Origin: Aulostomus chinensis
Taxonomy: Eukaryota; Chordata; Actinopteri; Syngnathiformes; Aulostomidae
NCBI GenBank assembly: GCA_037954235.1
Contig: JBBMOA010000004.1
Location: 16,487,101 to 16,551,100 of the forward strand
DNA length: 64,000 nt
Direction: 5' to 3'
The notes beneath the pieces were generated by a model. That model was not told where the DNA came from and made no database searches. It saw only the letters and a program-made list of their open reading frames with translations. Positions 41,073-52,300 of this stretch are shown here, one piece after another. The translations under genes and the position numbers were made by a program. Every line of letters begins with the position of its first letter. Position 1 is the first letter of the stretch.

Positions 41073-43219
41073 CTATGGTGTCTCTAGGCAATCCCTAGAA
41101 ACATATGGTAAAAGATCAAAAAAGTTTGGCGTGCTGATTAGAAAGCTCCCCAGATTTAAGTATCACCTTGGTACCTTTAGCTCTCTAGCACCACCTGTGA
41201 GTCAAAGGTGGAGGAACATTTGTGCACAACCTTTTAGGTGCCATGTGATTCCTTAGGTCAAGACAAATTAAATGGAGTTTTCTGACATACTGGATTTGAT
41301 AAATGAATTTAAACATTTTTGCACAGCCACAAACTGAGTCCAGTCTTCCCACAAATATTGGCAAAAACAATCTTAAGACGACGCTTATCGACAGAAGTTG
41401 TCGGTTGGATTTTTTTTCTTAGATATATTGACCCTAGTCCTGGCAAATGACCCGGAGCACATTCTTGAGTAAAACGAGCTCTGCAACAAGCAAAACCAAC
41501 CTTTGGCCTCATTTAATGTGGATTTATCTTCTCAATTTATTCTTGAATCAGGTCATACCTTACAAGAGCGTAAAGAAGAGGCAACAACAACTTATAATGT
41601 CTATTCAGTCGTAGGTGTGAATCCATTTCAGCCGAACAAAACCTGAACTTATATCTCAGCTTAAGTCCTGGGCCTCCTCTTCGCTTTTTGCAGCCATACC
41701 TGTTTATGCAGTCAGTCATTTGGTAAAGCAAACTACCACAAGTAAGCACACAGTAGTCCAATAACTCAGATTCTTTGCTCAGCTCCAAATATATTCTGCC
41801 TCTAGCACACTATTATGAATTCATTTGGGCAATAATTGAAAGGACAGCATTTTGTCAGTGGTGGTCAACACTGAACCACCACTATTGTGTGCCAAAACAT
41901 CTTGGTCCAGGTCCACAAAACCTCCAAGAGACTGCAGAGCAAAAAAATAAATAAATAAAAATTTAAAAGTCCACATTGAGCAAAATACTGCGATGTTGTT
42001 TTTTTTACACTCAGAAAATATTTTTGCACCTGATCCCCAACATAAACGCCCCAAAGACTTGCAACCCCCACTAGCCCCAGATTGGCTCAAGAATACAGAG
42101 CAAATTTGTTCGTGGAGCGTGTCTCAACACATCCACTCTCAAATGTAGTCTAAATTTCACTGCTGTCATTATCTTACGTATGCTTCACATAGGCTACTTC
42201 TCATTATTATTTTAGTACTATTTGATGTCTGGGAATCCTGCTCCGAGCTACTAGAAGGAAGTCATCTCTGAATGTTCTCACAGTGAAATATGAATGGATG
42301 TGTCACACCATTCAGTGGGCATGACTCTGCAGAGCAGCAACAAAGTTTCAGCAGGAGCTGCATTTTGAGTTAATGTGTAGTATTGCAGTGCCCCCTGCTG
42401 ACCACAACGAGTACTTCACAGGTTACACGCCGTCTGTTCCTTAAGAGTCCAGGAGCCTACAGGAAAAAGAAAATGCTTGATGGTTTGGGACATTTACTCA
42501 TCAGTATTCTTTGTTGAAGTGTACGAGGTATTGACCGGAGTAGACAGCTGGTACATGACTGACAGAATGCTGAAGAAGAAGGTTAACATCGAGAATACAC
42601 CTCAACATTGAGCTGTTAAATCCCAGTACTTATGAACGAACATAGTTGTCTGCTTTAACTTGTACCACAATTGAGATGCCCTTGAGCGAAAGCAGGTATC
42701 CAACAACTGCTACATTAGTTACTCTAACATGGCTGTACTCGAGAAACAGAGCATGCACTGAGGAGCAAAAAAGTTTAAACAATGATGAGATTGATTTGAC
42801 TGGAAAGGTTTTGGAACTGACATTGACTGACAGCCCAAGAGAGTTCCCAAAAATGCAGTAAAACATTACAGAGCAAAATTGCCCACAGAGGGAATTTTGT
42901 ATTTTCCAAATTGTAGTTTAATCAACAATCTCAATATTTTTCATTATCCTCTAAAGCCCTCAATAAATACTCAATATTACCCCACTGACACATACAACCG
43001 CAACCCTATGATGATTCTAATAATGCACATTCATAATATGTTCTTGTTTATATTCATTAGCTGTTGCAATTTGAACCATTTTACACTTGTATGCAAAAAA
43101 GGGGGGGGGGCAACAAATATAGATTTAACAAACAGTTTTACATCAAAGCAGGATATAGAACACATACTTTTACCTGTTATTGGTGATACTATTAATTATG
43201 GAATTTGGAAGCACTACAC

Positions 43220-43440
43220 TGTATTAGAATGAAGTTACTGAATAGTCCACTGGGACTCAAGGATGAACTGAAAAGATATTGGAGGTCAAAGGCAAATGTC
43301 ACCCTTCGAATGTGTGTCTCTGGGTATTTCATCAAATTTACCACAGACATTCGCAAGGACACGAGAATGTGTTGAAAAAGACTTTGGAGGGCAAAGGTCA
43401 CCATGACAAGCAAACTCTGAAGAGGCATAAACTGCAAAAC
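43220..43440 (+). repeat. Degenerate two-unit repeat, same family as the intron 6 block
   Basis: Two units of about 107 bp each carry ATTTCATCAAATTTACCACA-like and AGGTCAAAGGCAAATGTCAC / GAGGGCAAAGGTCACC segments, parallel to the units at 52900-53420. Confidence 0.5.
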
Positions 43441-45721
43441 AGTACTTCTAGTTTTTGCATGTAAGAAGGAGAGACCCATAGGAGAGTGACGGAACTGAAA
43501 CCCAAGTTTTATGTTTGCGATACACTCATTTATACAAGCCCACGTATAATCAAGCCGCAATAGTCATCTGGTTCCCATCTCAGTGGAACATGACACTTTT
43601 GAAAGTTCCCATAAAAGAAAAAAAAATGCATATTACCATTGTTTCCATCAAATGGTTGGAGTGGATATTCATGATGGCGTTTCCATCTCTCAATATTGAC
43701 ATAGGTTACATAGGTTAAAACCCCACGTAGGTTAAAAACCACCTCATGCAAGCACAAATTGGTTTTTGGGTTGTTGGGGTTTTTTTTTGCAAAATAGGAG
43801 GAATTCTGTCGTTATCATCACAGTTTCTGATGCAATACTTCAAAATGAGCATAAAAACGGGGGGGTTGTAGTTGCTGAATATTCCCCACTACTGAGAAAA
43901 TTCAATATGAGGTCTGTCACTGTTGCAATACACTGTATGTTCACCTGTACAACTCACCTGAGCTACCCTGCTACGAACATAAAGCGGCTTTAGGAACAGT
44001 TTGGAGTCATATGGTCAATTTCCAACAATGTAATTGCTGCTGGTGAACAAGCACAGCAGTATATTTGTGATTCTGCTTGATATACTGCATATCCCCCCCC
44101 CCAAAAATTATTTTAAAGCTGCATCTGTGAAGGGCAACAAGTCAAAAGGACAGCAGATTGGTATTATCTTCCAACCACACAACGTTTTCAACTCCATCCC
44201 CAACACCTTCCCCACTTCTCTCCTTCCTTCTCCTCATTGTCTCGTCCTCTCTTCCAAAGCTTGTGACGGTCCATACAATTACCTTCAATTATCCTCACTT
44301 CCACCTCACCAATTACATCCGTTATTGATTTCAAACCCTCAGGCTGCAGGGCTTATCTATACACGACCACAGACTGTGGATAAAAAAAAAAAAAAAAAAA
44401 CAGCATAGGACCAAATAATAGGACCTTGGATCATTAACACTCTCTAGCTTTTCACTCCATCTACGTCACACAGCCAACCTTCCCTACACAAAATGTTTTT
44501 CTCTGCAGTGCCCTTGAAAAACAACTTATACAAGTGAAAGTTAGGTAACCTCCCAGTAGCTGCTAATAGAGCCAACAGATAAGAATGCTAGTTAGCTATC
44601 AAAAAGCTGAATCACCAACAGAGATCCTCAAAACAACGTTCAAAAAAATAAGAACCAAAAGTTTTATTCTTGCAAAGAATTCAACATAGTTTTTACATCA
44701 AATTCTATTCATAATATGACCACCATGTAGCACTGAGAGACTAAGATTATGGCATCGTACCTAAAGATATTAAAAGCAATGATATGAAGCGGGGAGTCCT
44801 GAAAGTGAGACAGAAAACAAAGTTGAGCTACACTGCATGGAAGCTGTATCACACGGAGTCACTCATGCCTCTCTCCTGCCAAGATTTCTGAATATGATAC
44901 TCGCTGACATCTAGTGAGAGACAAACATAAGCTGCTGTCACCACGCGCTAATGTAAAACATCCATCATCTTGAATAGATGTTGGGACACCTATGGAGGGC
45001 TGCATCAACGATGCTTTCTCCTGTTTCAATAAACTTGAGAACCACAGCTCAGTGTAAGATTTATGATGCTACGCTACCCCCTAGAGGCGTGTTGTATTAT
45101 TGAGTTGTGCCAGGCTGCTTTGTTGCTATGATATTACAAATTCGAACCAAGTTCCTAACTGTAAATGATTAACAATGGCCAAACGACTTTCTTTTCACAT
45201 TTTTGACAGCTTTCATTTTACAGGACCATCACAAATCAGACATTATGACCAACCTTAATACCGTTACAATGCCGCAGCGATTTCAGAATAAAATCTGAAA
45301 TCGTTCACTACAAATAAATTGGTTTACTTTGCCAAACATTCCAAAGTAAACACGTGAATATATTACCTTATGTTTAGTTCTATTTAGAGAATGATAACCA
45401 TCCAGCAAGGAGGCATGCGCAGCACCACAGTTCCGGTCAAACTATATGGAACACAGCCCGAATTAATGTGAGCATCAATACCTGTGTTTCTCCCCTCCAA
45501 TGGCACATTAAAGTGCCTGCTGTGGAAACCGCATATACAAGTAATAATAGTGAAGTTGTTCAATTAATAATGAAACTTATATCACAATTTGAGCCATACT
45601 GAATGCCATTATTAAATAAATTAACCTCCTCGAATTTCTAAGTTTCCATAAATTGACAATTTAGCCGTTTTTTAGCGAATGCCTCATTGACACCAAAACC
45701 CTGCACGTCTAGCCTCTGGTT

Positions 45722-45755
45722 TTTTGTTTGTTTGTTGTTGTTGTTGTTGTTGTTA
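45722..45755. repeat. (TTTG)n/(TTG)n tract
   Basis: GTTTGTTTG passes into about seven TTG units. Confidence 0.9.
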
Positions 45756-45882
45756 ACAGCTAGGTCCCAAAAGGCAACGAAAGCTGTGTAAACATTTAAT
45801 CCGGCTTGTTATAATGTTCAACGAGGCCGTAAATTGTTTATTAGTTTTATTATTTGTCAATAAAATTCAGTAATTAGCTTAC

Positions 45883-46160
45883 CTGCCAGTGCAAAGCGGA
45901 GGGCGGCCCTGCTTTGATTGGAACAGCAGGTGCCAGTTTGTTTTGGGCAGCGATTCCGTCAGTGTGCTACAAATGTTACAAATTCCAAATTTAGGGAATG
46001 GGAATTTATAAAAGAACTTCCAATATTTTTCTTTTGAGTGTGTATAAATGACGGTGGAGGCGTGTTTCTAAAGAAACACTGAACTTTACACGACTTCCAT
46101 CTGAAGCTGCTGCTAGTTTGTGCAAGCGTGAAGGGGGCGTGGTTTCCCATGTTCTATGTT
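45883..46160 (-). other. Possible divergent minus-strand first exon upstream of nrf1
   Basis: On the minus strand a strong 5' splice site, CTGGCAG|GTAAGC, ends at 45883. The sequence before it is relatively GC-rich near its end, and contains TTATAAATTCC (about 46003-46013), a CCAATC box (about 45915-45920) and a CCACGCCCCC GC/KLF box (about 46132-46142). This could be the first exon of a divergent, probably non-coding transcript. No coding sequence was recognised, and no partner exon was found, so this is only a candidate. Confidence 0.25.
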
Positions 46161-47004
46161 GCGTTCAGGGACAATAGGAAATATTCCATAAAGATGTAAA
46201 ATTAACTATGACGTCTGACGTTGTGGTGGTCCTGCAACATTACGGTAACGGATTTGAGATATGAGAAAAAGGCACCGGCTAACACTAAAGTTGACATTTA
46301 ACTACACAAAACGTGCTTTAATGTGACAGGTAATCTGTGGAGAACATATCAAACATTTAATGTTGATGTGCACTGGTGTTCAATATTTTAAATTTATTTG
46401 TTTGAATATAGGTGCATATTTTACTTATGGATTACATTACACTTGTGTTTATGTAAAATCAATGGAAGTACACTACGACAATTCAAAATTCCACTCCACT
46501 CTACTCTATATTTGTGTATCCTAGTGCTTAAGAGAGGTTAGCTGTGGAAGAAGTTTCTTTTCTTCTTTACCAGTAAAGGTCACGTTGAAGAGGAATGCGT
46601 TCAAAGTGGAGTAAATACACAAGTAAATATACCTCAACATTGTAGTGGAGTAGAAATACATTCCCCTGCTGCTTATGATGTATATTGAGGTGAGATTCTT
46701 TTTTTTTTAAGCACTGGTGCATTTTTTTTTGTGGTCCTGTTTTTACTGTTTTCAATTGTCCAAATAAATTGCAACTAATAGCTAATATTCAGTAGTGTTA
46801 AGTATTTTTCACACCCAGATTTCCTGTATACCTTTATGTAGAGCTGCAACAAATAGTACTCATTTCATCTTAAGATTCTACAATATGCATAACATGTACA
46901 CATATCTTATTTTGAAAATGTTTTTGATACATATCTTTTAAGTGCCACAACCCGAAATGAGTTAAAAATGAGTTAAAACAATGAAACCTATGAACACTGC
47001 ACTG

Positions 47005-47074
<70 letters not shown>
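47005..47074. repeat. (TA)n(CA)n microsatellite directly upstream of the nrf1 CpG island
   Basis: About 30 TA units then four to five CA units, ending roughly 60-80 bp before the CpG-rich region. Confidence 0.95.
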
Positions 47075-47129
47075 GTTTTGACCTGAGTGTTTGAAATTGT
47101 AACCAATTGTATGGCAGTGACTAGGAGGA

Positions 47130-47580
47130 GCACTTGAAGGCACCACTAGTGCAGGTCTCGCTGTGTTGGCTGCTGGCTGGCTCCCCTCTGTCCTCCATTA
47201 CAGCTCGGCTCCATCCCCGCTGTACGGCGCAGGCCCGAAGTAGCGCAGCCGCTCTGAGGTTAGTGCCCTACCGCGCAATCTCCATCTATTTCAGCCCCGG
47301 CGCAGCCGCATCATCGAACCCGGCAGCGTTGGGGTGAAAGATGCAGATTGTTTAGATGTTCACCGGAGCAGAGTATATGAGACTTGTCTGTTTCAGAGAG
47401 CGATCTTATTGTTGGCGCCTATGGACAACAAGCGCATATAGAGTAGAACAGCTGTGGAAGGGACGCAGGCCGCTCGGCCTATTCGAGCTCTTTTATTTCA
47501 GATTGCGCGGGTTTCGTGCTAACCGCTGCGTTCCGACGAGTAACCTGTCACTGCGTTCTGAATTAACGTAGGATCGGTGT
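47130..47580 (+). promoter_or_regulatory. nrf1: CpG-rich nrf1 promoter and likely non-coding exon 1
   Basis: This is the only CpG-dense stretch upstream of the coding exons: by eye it has about 35 CpG in 450 bp, in otherwise CpG-poor DNA. NRF1 genes in other vertebrates start from a CpG-island promoter with a non-coding first exon, so this is the expected place. A good 5' splice site, CTGAG|GTTAGT, ends a candidate exon at 47258. No ATG lies between about 47150 and that donor, so the leader would have no upstream start. No convincing TATA box was seen, as is usual for such promoters. A (TA)n tract lies directly upstream. The transcription start cannot be placed exactly, and the alternative use of GTGAAA at about 47334 as a donor cannot be excluded. 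Confidence 0.7.
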
Positions 47581-48760
47581 TCTGATATCAGTAATCAGCT
47601 CACCTTCTGTGACAGAAGTCAATGTCCTTCTAAATGACACAAGCTACACCGCCAAATGGTTAGCTGGCTAGCTGATTAGCTAAATGTAGGACATTGCTAG
47701 CTTAGCTCAGTTGCAAGCCAGCCGGCAAGTCTGCGAACATCACCACTCAGCATCGCTGTAACTTGCGGTTACTTATTCACTGCAGGTGTTTAAGCCTGAT
47801 AACCAGGTGTTAGGTGTCGTTTTATTCAAATAAAATGATCATGCGTTCATGTTTTGGTTGAGTCGTGCCGCGCTTCGTGATCCTAACAGCAGCAGCAGCA
47901 GCTTTGAAGTTAGAGGAGATGTGGGATCCAAACAAACCTGTCAAACTGCACATGATAACGGAATATGGATTCCTCGTATTTTTATTTTTTGTTTGTATTT
48001 TTGAGGGTAACATGTTTAGTTGGACTGCTGCCTCAAAGTTACAAGCATGTGTCTGACAGACCTGCTCTGATAAATATTGTCAATTTGAGCACATAACAGG
48101 TCCATGTCATGGATATTCAGCTGGACAATAGCACAGAATGGTGAAGCGCACAACTAATAATACTAATAATGTTCACTATTAAGTTACATTTGATCACCAA
48201 CTATGGGTTTAAATGTAATTTGCCATCGTACATGAATTATTTGAACTGTTTCTAACGTGTTATAGATACATTTTTAATGTCCCAAGTATGAAACAGTAGC
48301 AGACAGAAATATTGAATCCACATCTTCCATCTCTTGTTATACTTACAATTGCACACATAATACATGATGATATAAAACATCAGTCCCGTGCTTTGTTTAC
48401 AGTACTCCCAAATGAAACAGCTGGATGTTGTACTGGGATGCCCTCTAGCGGAGTAACTGTGGAAGTGCATCACAGTCCGATATGCTATAGAAAGAATGGA
48501 ACAAAAATTGCATTCTCCAATAATATTACTTAACTTTGGTAGTGTAGCACTTCAACACAGGGAATAAAGGGCTTCATAAAAATCAGTATATAAAAACAAT
48601 CGTTGTATTGTAAATCATTATTGCTTTTGATTTTATTCACTTGGATTGACTGCAAAGCATTTTGTACCTTGTTTTCTAAAATGGGCTTTATAAATAGAAT
48701 TATTCTGAATAAATTGGTAAAACAAAAATAGAAGCAAACATTAAATAAAAACTATATCTA

Positions 48761-48814
<54 letters not shown>

Positions 48815-49228
48815 TAGATATAGATATATATAGATATATATATATAAGTACCCATCTTTACACTATTAATGGTCACTTTGGACCAGAATATCTGCAAGAT
48901 ATTGTGCAATAATAGAATTTAAAATATGTTAAAAGGTTGCACTTAAGCGCTCAGTTCCAGTGTCTCAAATATTCCATAAACTTGGGGGGGAGGGGTTTGG
49001 TCAGGTAAATATACAAAATTCATTCAGTGTTCTATGTATTATTTCTGATTTGGAAAGGGTTTACTTCAGTTTAGATGGAACACATGATTCTGAAGTCACA
49101 GGTTATGATTAGCAGGATATTGCATTATTTTTACATATATATGTATATATATTAATTGAATAATCAAAGGGTGAAAGCATTTCCTGCCTACATGTAACAC
49201 AGCTTTTCTGCTATCCCTCTCACCTCAG
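47259..49228 (+). other. nrf1: nrf1 intron 1 (no coding sequence seen)
   Basis: About 1.97 kb if the 47258 donor is right. It holds the rest of the CpG-rich region, a compound (TA)n/(GATA)n microsatellite at about 48752-48846 that is partly self-complementary, and a CTCF-like core on the minus strand at 48439-48451. Apart from these I see no gene. Confidence 0.6.
48752..48846. repeat. Compound (TA)n/(GATA)n microsatellite, nrf1 intron 1
   Basis: ATCTATCTATATA on the left and TATAGATAGATATAG on the right flank a long (TA)n, so the whole tract is nearly self-complementary. Confidence 0.9.
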
Positions 49229-49341
49229 TCGTTTGTACCCTGGATTCATCCGTGCAGGCCACGTGGTCCGAAATGGAGGAGCACACGGTTCACCAGACAG
49301 AACACATGACGACCATCGAGGCCAGTGCCGTCAGTCAACAG
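49229..49341 (+). CDS. nrf1: nrf1 exon 2: 5' UTR end plus codons 1-23
   Basis: The acceptor is CTATCCCTCTCACCTCAG before 49229. The UTR part is 49229-49272 and includes an E-box CACGTG at 49260-49265. Coding starts at 49273 and reads MEEHTVHQTEHM... to SQQ at 49341. The donor is CAACAG|GTCCAC, a weak match to consensus. NRF1 orthologues carry three more residues (V-H/Q-Q) before VHV; these are still encoded by the next 9 nt (49342-49350), but those nine bases are followed by TT rather than GT (see findings). Confidence 0.85.
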
Positions 49342-52300
49342 GTCCACCAGTTGCTCTTATATACATAATAGAGTGGAAAGCAGGAAGTATCGAGAAGCAG
49401 ACGTCATTAACAATCCGTGTTTAATAACTTTGACATTTGATTAAACTACCCGTTTCAATAAAATCAACTTTTACTGTACGTAGGTGCATGTAACCACTTT
49501 TACTGAAACATCCATGATGAGTGCTGAGGAAGACTCAACATCTTCACCGGATGACGATCCTTATGATGACACGGACATCCTCAACTCAGCTGGCACTGAT
49601 GAGGTCACTGCCCACCTGGCTGCCGCAGGTGAGGCTCACCAAAGACCAAAGTTATTTGTCTGTTATTATTTACCATTTCATCCACAGCGCCTGAGGAGAA
49701 ATGTGTGTAATGTTTTTAACTGGACAGCAGGCGGTGCTGTTGGATTATTTTGGATAGTTGATGATCATTTTTGCTCTGACAAAATATGAAATGGTACCAG
49801 ATTGCCAGAATTACAACTTACGTCCATGTTGAAACGTTCCTATTTTTTAAAAACACATATATGTAAATTTAATCGAGAGAAGAGAAATTACAACCTTTGA
49901 GGGGGTGTGTGTGCGTGTGTGCGTGTGTGTGTGTGTGTGTGTATGAGCGTTTAGGATGATTGTTCAATAAAACAAACATATAAAATAATGTTTTATATGT
50001 TTGTTTTATTGAACTGAGGTGACAACAATCATCCTAAACGCTCATATACACACACACAACCTTTGAGGGTGTGTGTGTGTATATGAGCGTTTAGGATGAT
50101 TGTTGTCACCTCAGTTCAATAAAACAAACATATAAAATAATGTTTTATGGAATATGTCACTTACAATCTAGTCTGTTTTTCTTCTCTCTCTTTTTCCTCT
50201 CAGGGCCAGTAGGCATGGCTGCAGCCGCTGCCGTGGCGACCGGCAAGAAAAGAAAGAGGCCTCATATCTTTGAATCCAATCCGTCTATCCGCAAGAGGCA
50301 GCAGACACGCCTGCTGAGGTGAGCTTGAAACACGCAGGAACCAAGCGCTCCCCGCGAGAGATGAACTGACCTCCAGCGGCTGGACTGAGTTTTTGTACAT
50401 GTCATAAAGTTAAAGCTGATGTATTTTGACAGGAAACTGCGTGCCACCCTGGATGAGTACACTACCAGAGTAGGACAGCAGGCCATAGTGTTGTGTATTT
50501 CACCCTCCAAACCAAACCCAGTGTTTAAGGTGTTCGGCGCTGCTCCTCTAGAGAATGTGGTGAGTGTGTTCAGCAGAATACATGAAGAATCTAAACAGTC
50601 ATAACTGATGTTAACCCTATATATACATATATACCCGTGACATTTCTGAAAGGTGTGTTTTTGCTCAATTTTCATTCTAATTCGGTATTTTTCGTAATTC
50701 TAAAGTACTGAAGAATCAGAAGAAGAGAATTATTCAATAGTGATTCAGTTATTTTAAATTTTCAAACAAACTAATCCAGTTTTAAGATTAAAAATAGGAA
50801 AACAAAGATAACCGAATGAGATCTGCACATCAAATAGCACCCGTAAAAAAGAAATACCAGGAGCATTCAACCGAACACTAAAACATGTTAATTCTTGTTC
50901 ATAATCAATCCGTAATATTGAAAAAAACGGATACAATTTCCAGAGGTTATTGGGGGAAATAAAAGTACATTTATTTCAGTTTCACTAGTAAGTAAATCAG
51001 CAGATTTTTGGAGCTTGGTTGTTATTCATCATCTGCAAAGCTGTGCAGTAAATAAAAGTTATTTTAATCTGTCGATATGATAGGAAACTTACCACATTGT
51101 TGTCAAAGTTTAGCGTGTAATATCTTTCGCAGTGAACTGAAACAATGCGGTATCTTTCTTCCCCTCCAGGTGAGGAAGTATAAGGGTATGATGCTAGAGG
51201 ACCTGGAGAACGCCCTGGCTGAACACGCCCCTGCTGGTGGAGAACTGGCCTCGGAGCTGCCCCCCCTCACCATAGATGGCATCCCTGTGTCTGTAGACAA
51301 GATGACCCAGGTGAGGTTTGACTCTGGACTCTTACTCTGCTTGTTGTTTGGGATCTGATGACCAGAAATTGGAATTGCGTGTCGCCAGCAGAGGGCAGTG
51401 GCTGGTCACAAATCAAATGTCTAATGGGAGTAAGAGCTTAGCTAGCTATGTGTATCAAGGTCAGTCATTTTTAGCTTTTTTTTTTTTTTTTCTGTTTCTG
51501 ACTCTGTCATTTGATTAGTTTCATCTTATTGCTGTGCTAAACAAGCTTACCCTCCTGTCTTTGCCAGGCAGCACAGTGAGATGAACCGCAGACTAGCCTG
51601 ACTCTGCTCGCCCTCTACTTACAATATTAGCACCATTGGCAAACTCAGTCCTTTCACCCGAGGGAACCCGGCTTGTTTACTCTGCGTTCCCAGAGCTGCT
51701 GACGTATTCTCTGGATCATCGTCAGAGTAGCCAGCATTACAGTGGCCCCCAGAGACTGTCCTCAACCCCGGGAGCTCGCTAGCCAATCCCAGGGCCAGAT
51801 GAGTCCTACGAGGGCAGGTGTTAGTCGGTTGCTTGTTTTTCTGGAAGTTGAAGGATGAGATTATCATGAGTAACCTGTTGCCTCACTCAGCTGGGCGGGA
51901 AGGTTTGGTGTTTTAGAGATATGTGTGTGTGTGTGTGTGATGGAGACAGGATGTTGTCCAGTCCCTCAGGAAAACTAGGAAATAGCAGGTTGTGTTGAAG
52001 GGGCTAAGCTTATTCTGGGCATGTATATGCTACCCAGACATCTGCGGAGGGTTTTGTGTAGCTGCAGCAATCTTATTTAGCGACACAGGCTCTACATGAT
52101 ATACGAAGTATCTGTAGCAGGTGATCCCGGGTCTAGCTTGAGCTCATAATTACCCCCTCGCCTTGTTAGGTCCAGGGACCCGGCAACATAGCCGCCTTCC
52201 TAAATGCTGATTGGACCATTGCTTGGAGGATTACAACCGAGTTGGGGGGTGGGGGGGGGGATGGAGTGGTGCGAGGGAGAGGACAACATGCCACTTAACT

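Larger units (their letters stand above)
36250..43219. other. Intergenic, nothing firmly recognised
   Basis: A C-rich run (about 36430-36447), the compound microsatellite at 38403, the trinucleotide tract at 41010 and a decayed duplication at 37870. Two CTCF-like cores occur (39607-39620; about 42389-42402, both on the minus strand). Open frames up to 123 codons show no family resemblance. Confidence 0.5.
43441..47004. other. Upstream flank of nrf1
   Basis: AT-rich DNA with A19 at 44382-44400 and the TTG tract at 45722. An NRF1-site-like GGCATGCGCAG lies at 45412-45422. The possible divergent exon is at 45883-46160. No coding sequence was seen. Confidence 0.5.

Noticed and set aside
47134..47337. 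67-codon frame across the CpG island, ATG at 47134
   Set aside because: Alanine/arginine-rich because of GC content; the likely transcript starts after this ATG and is spliced at 47258.
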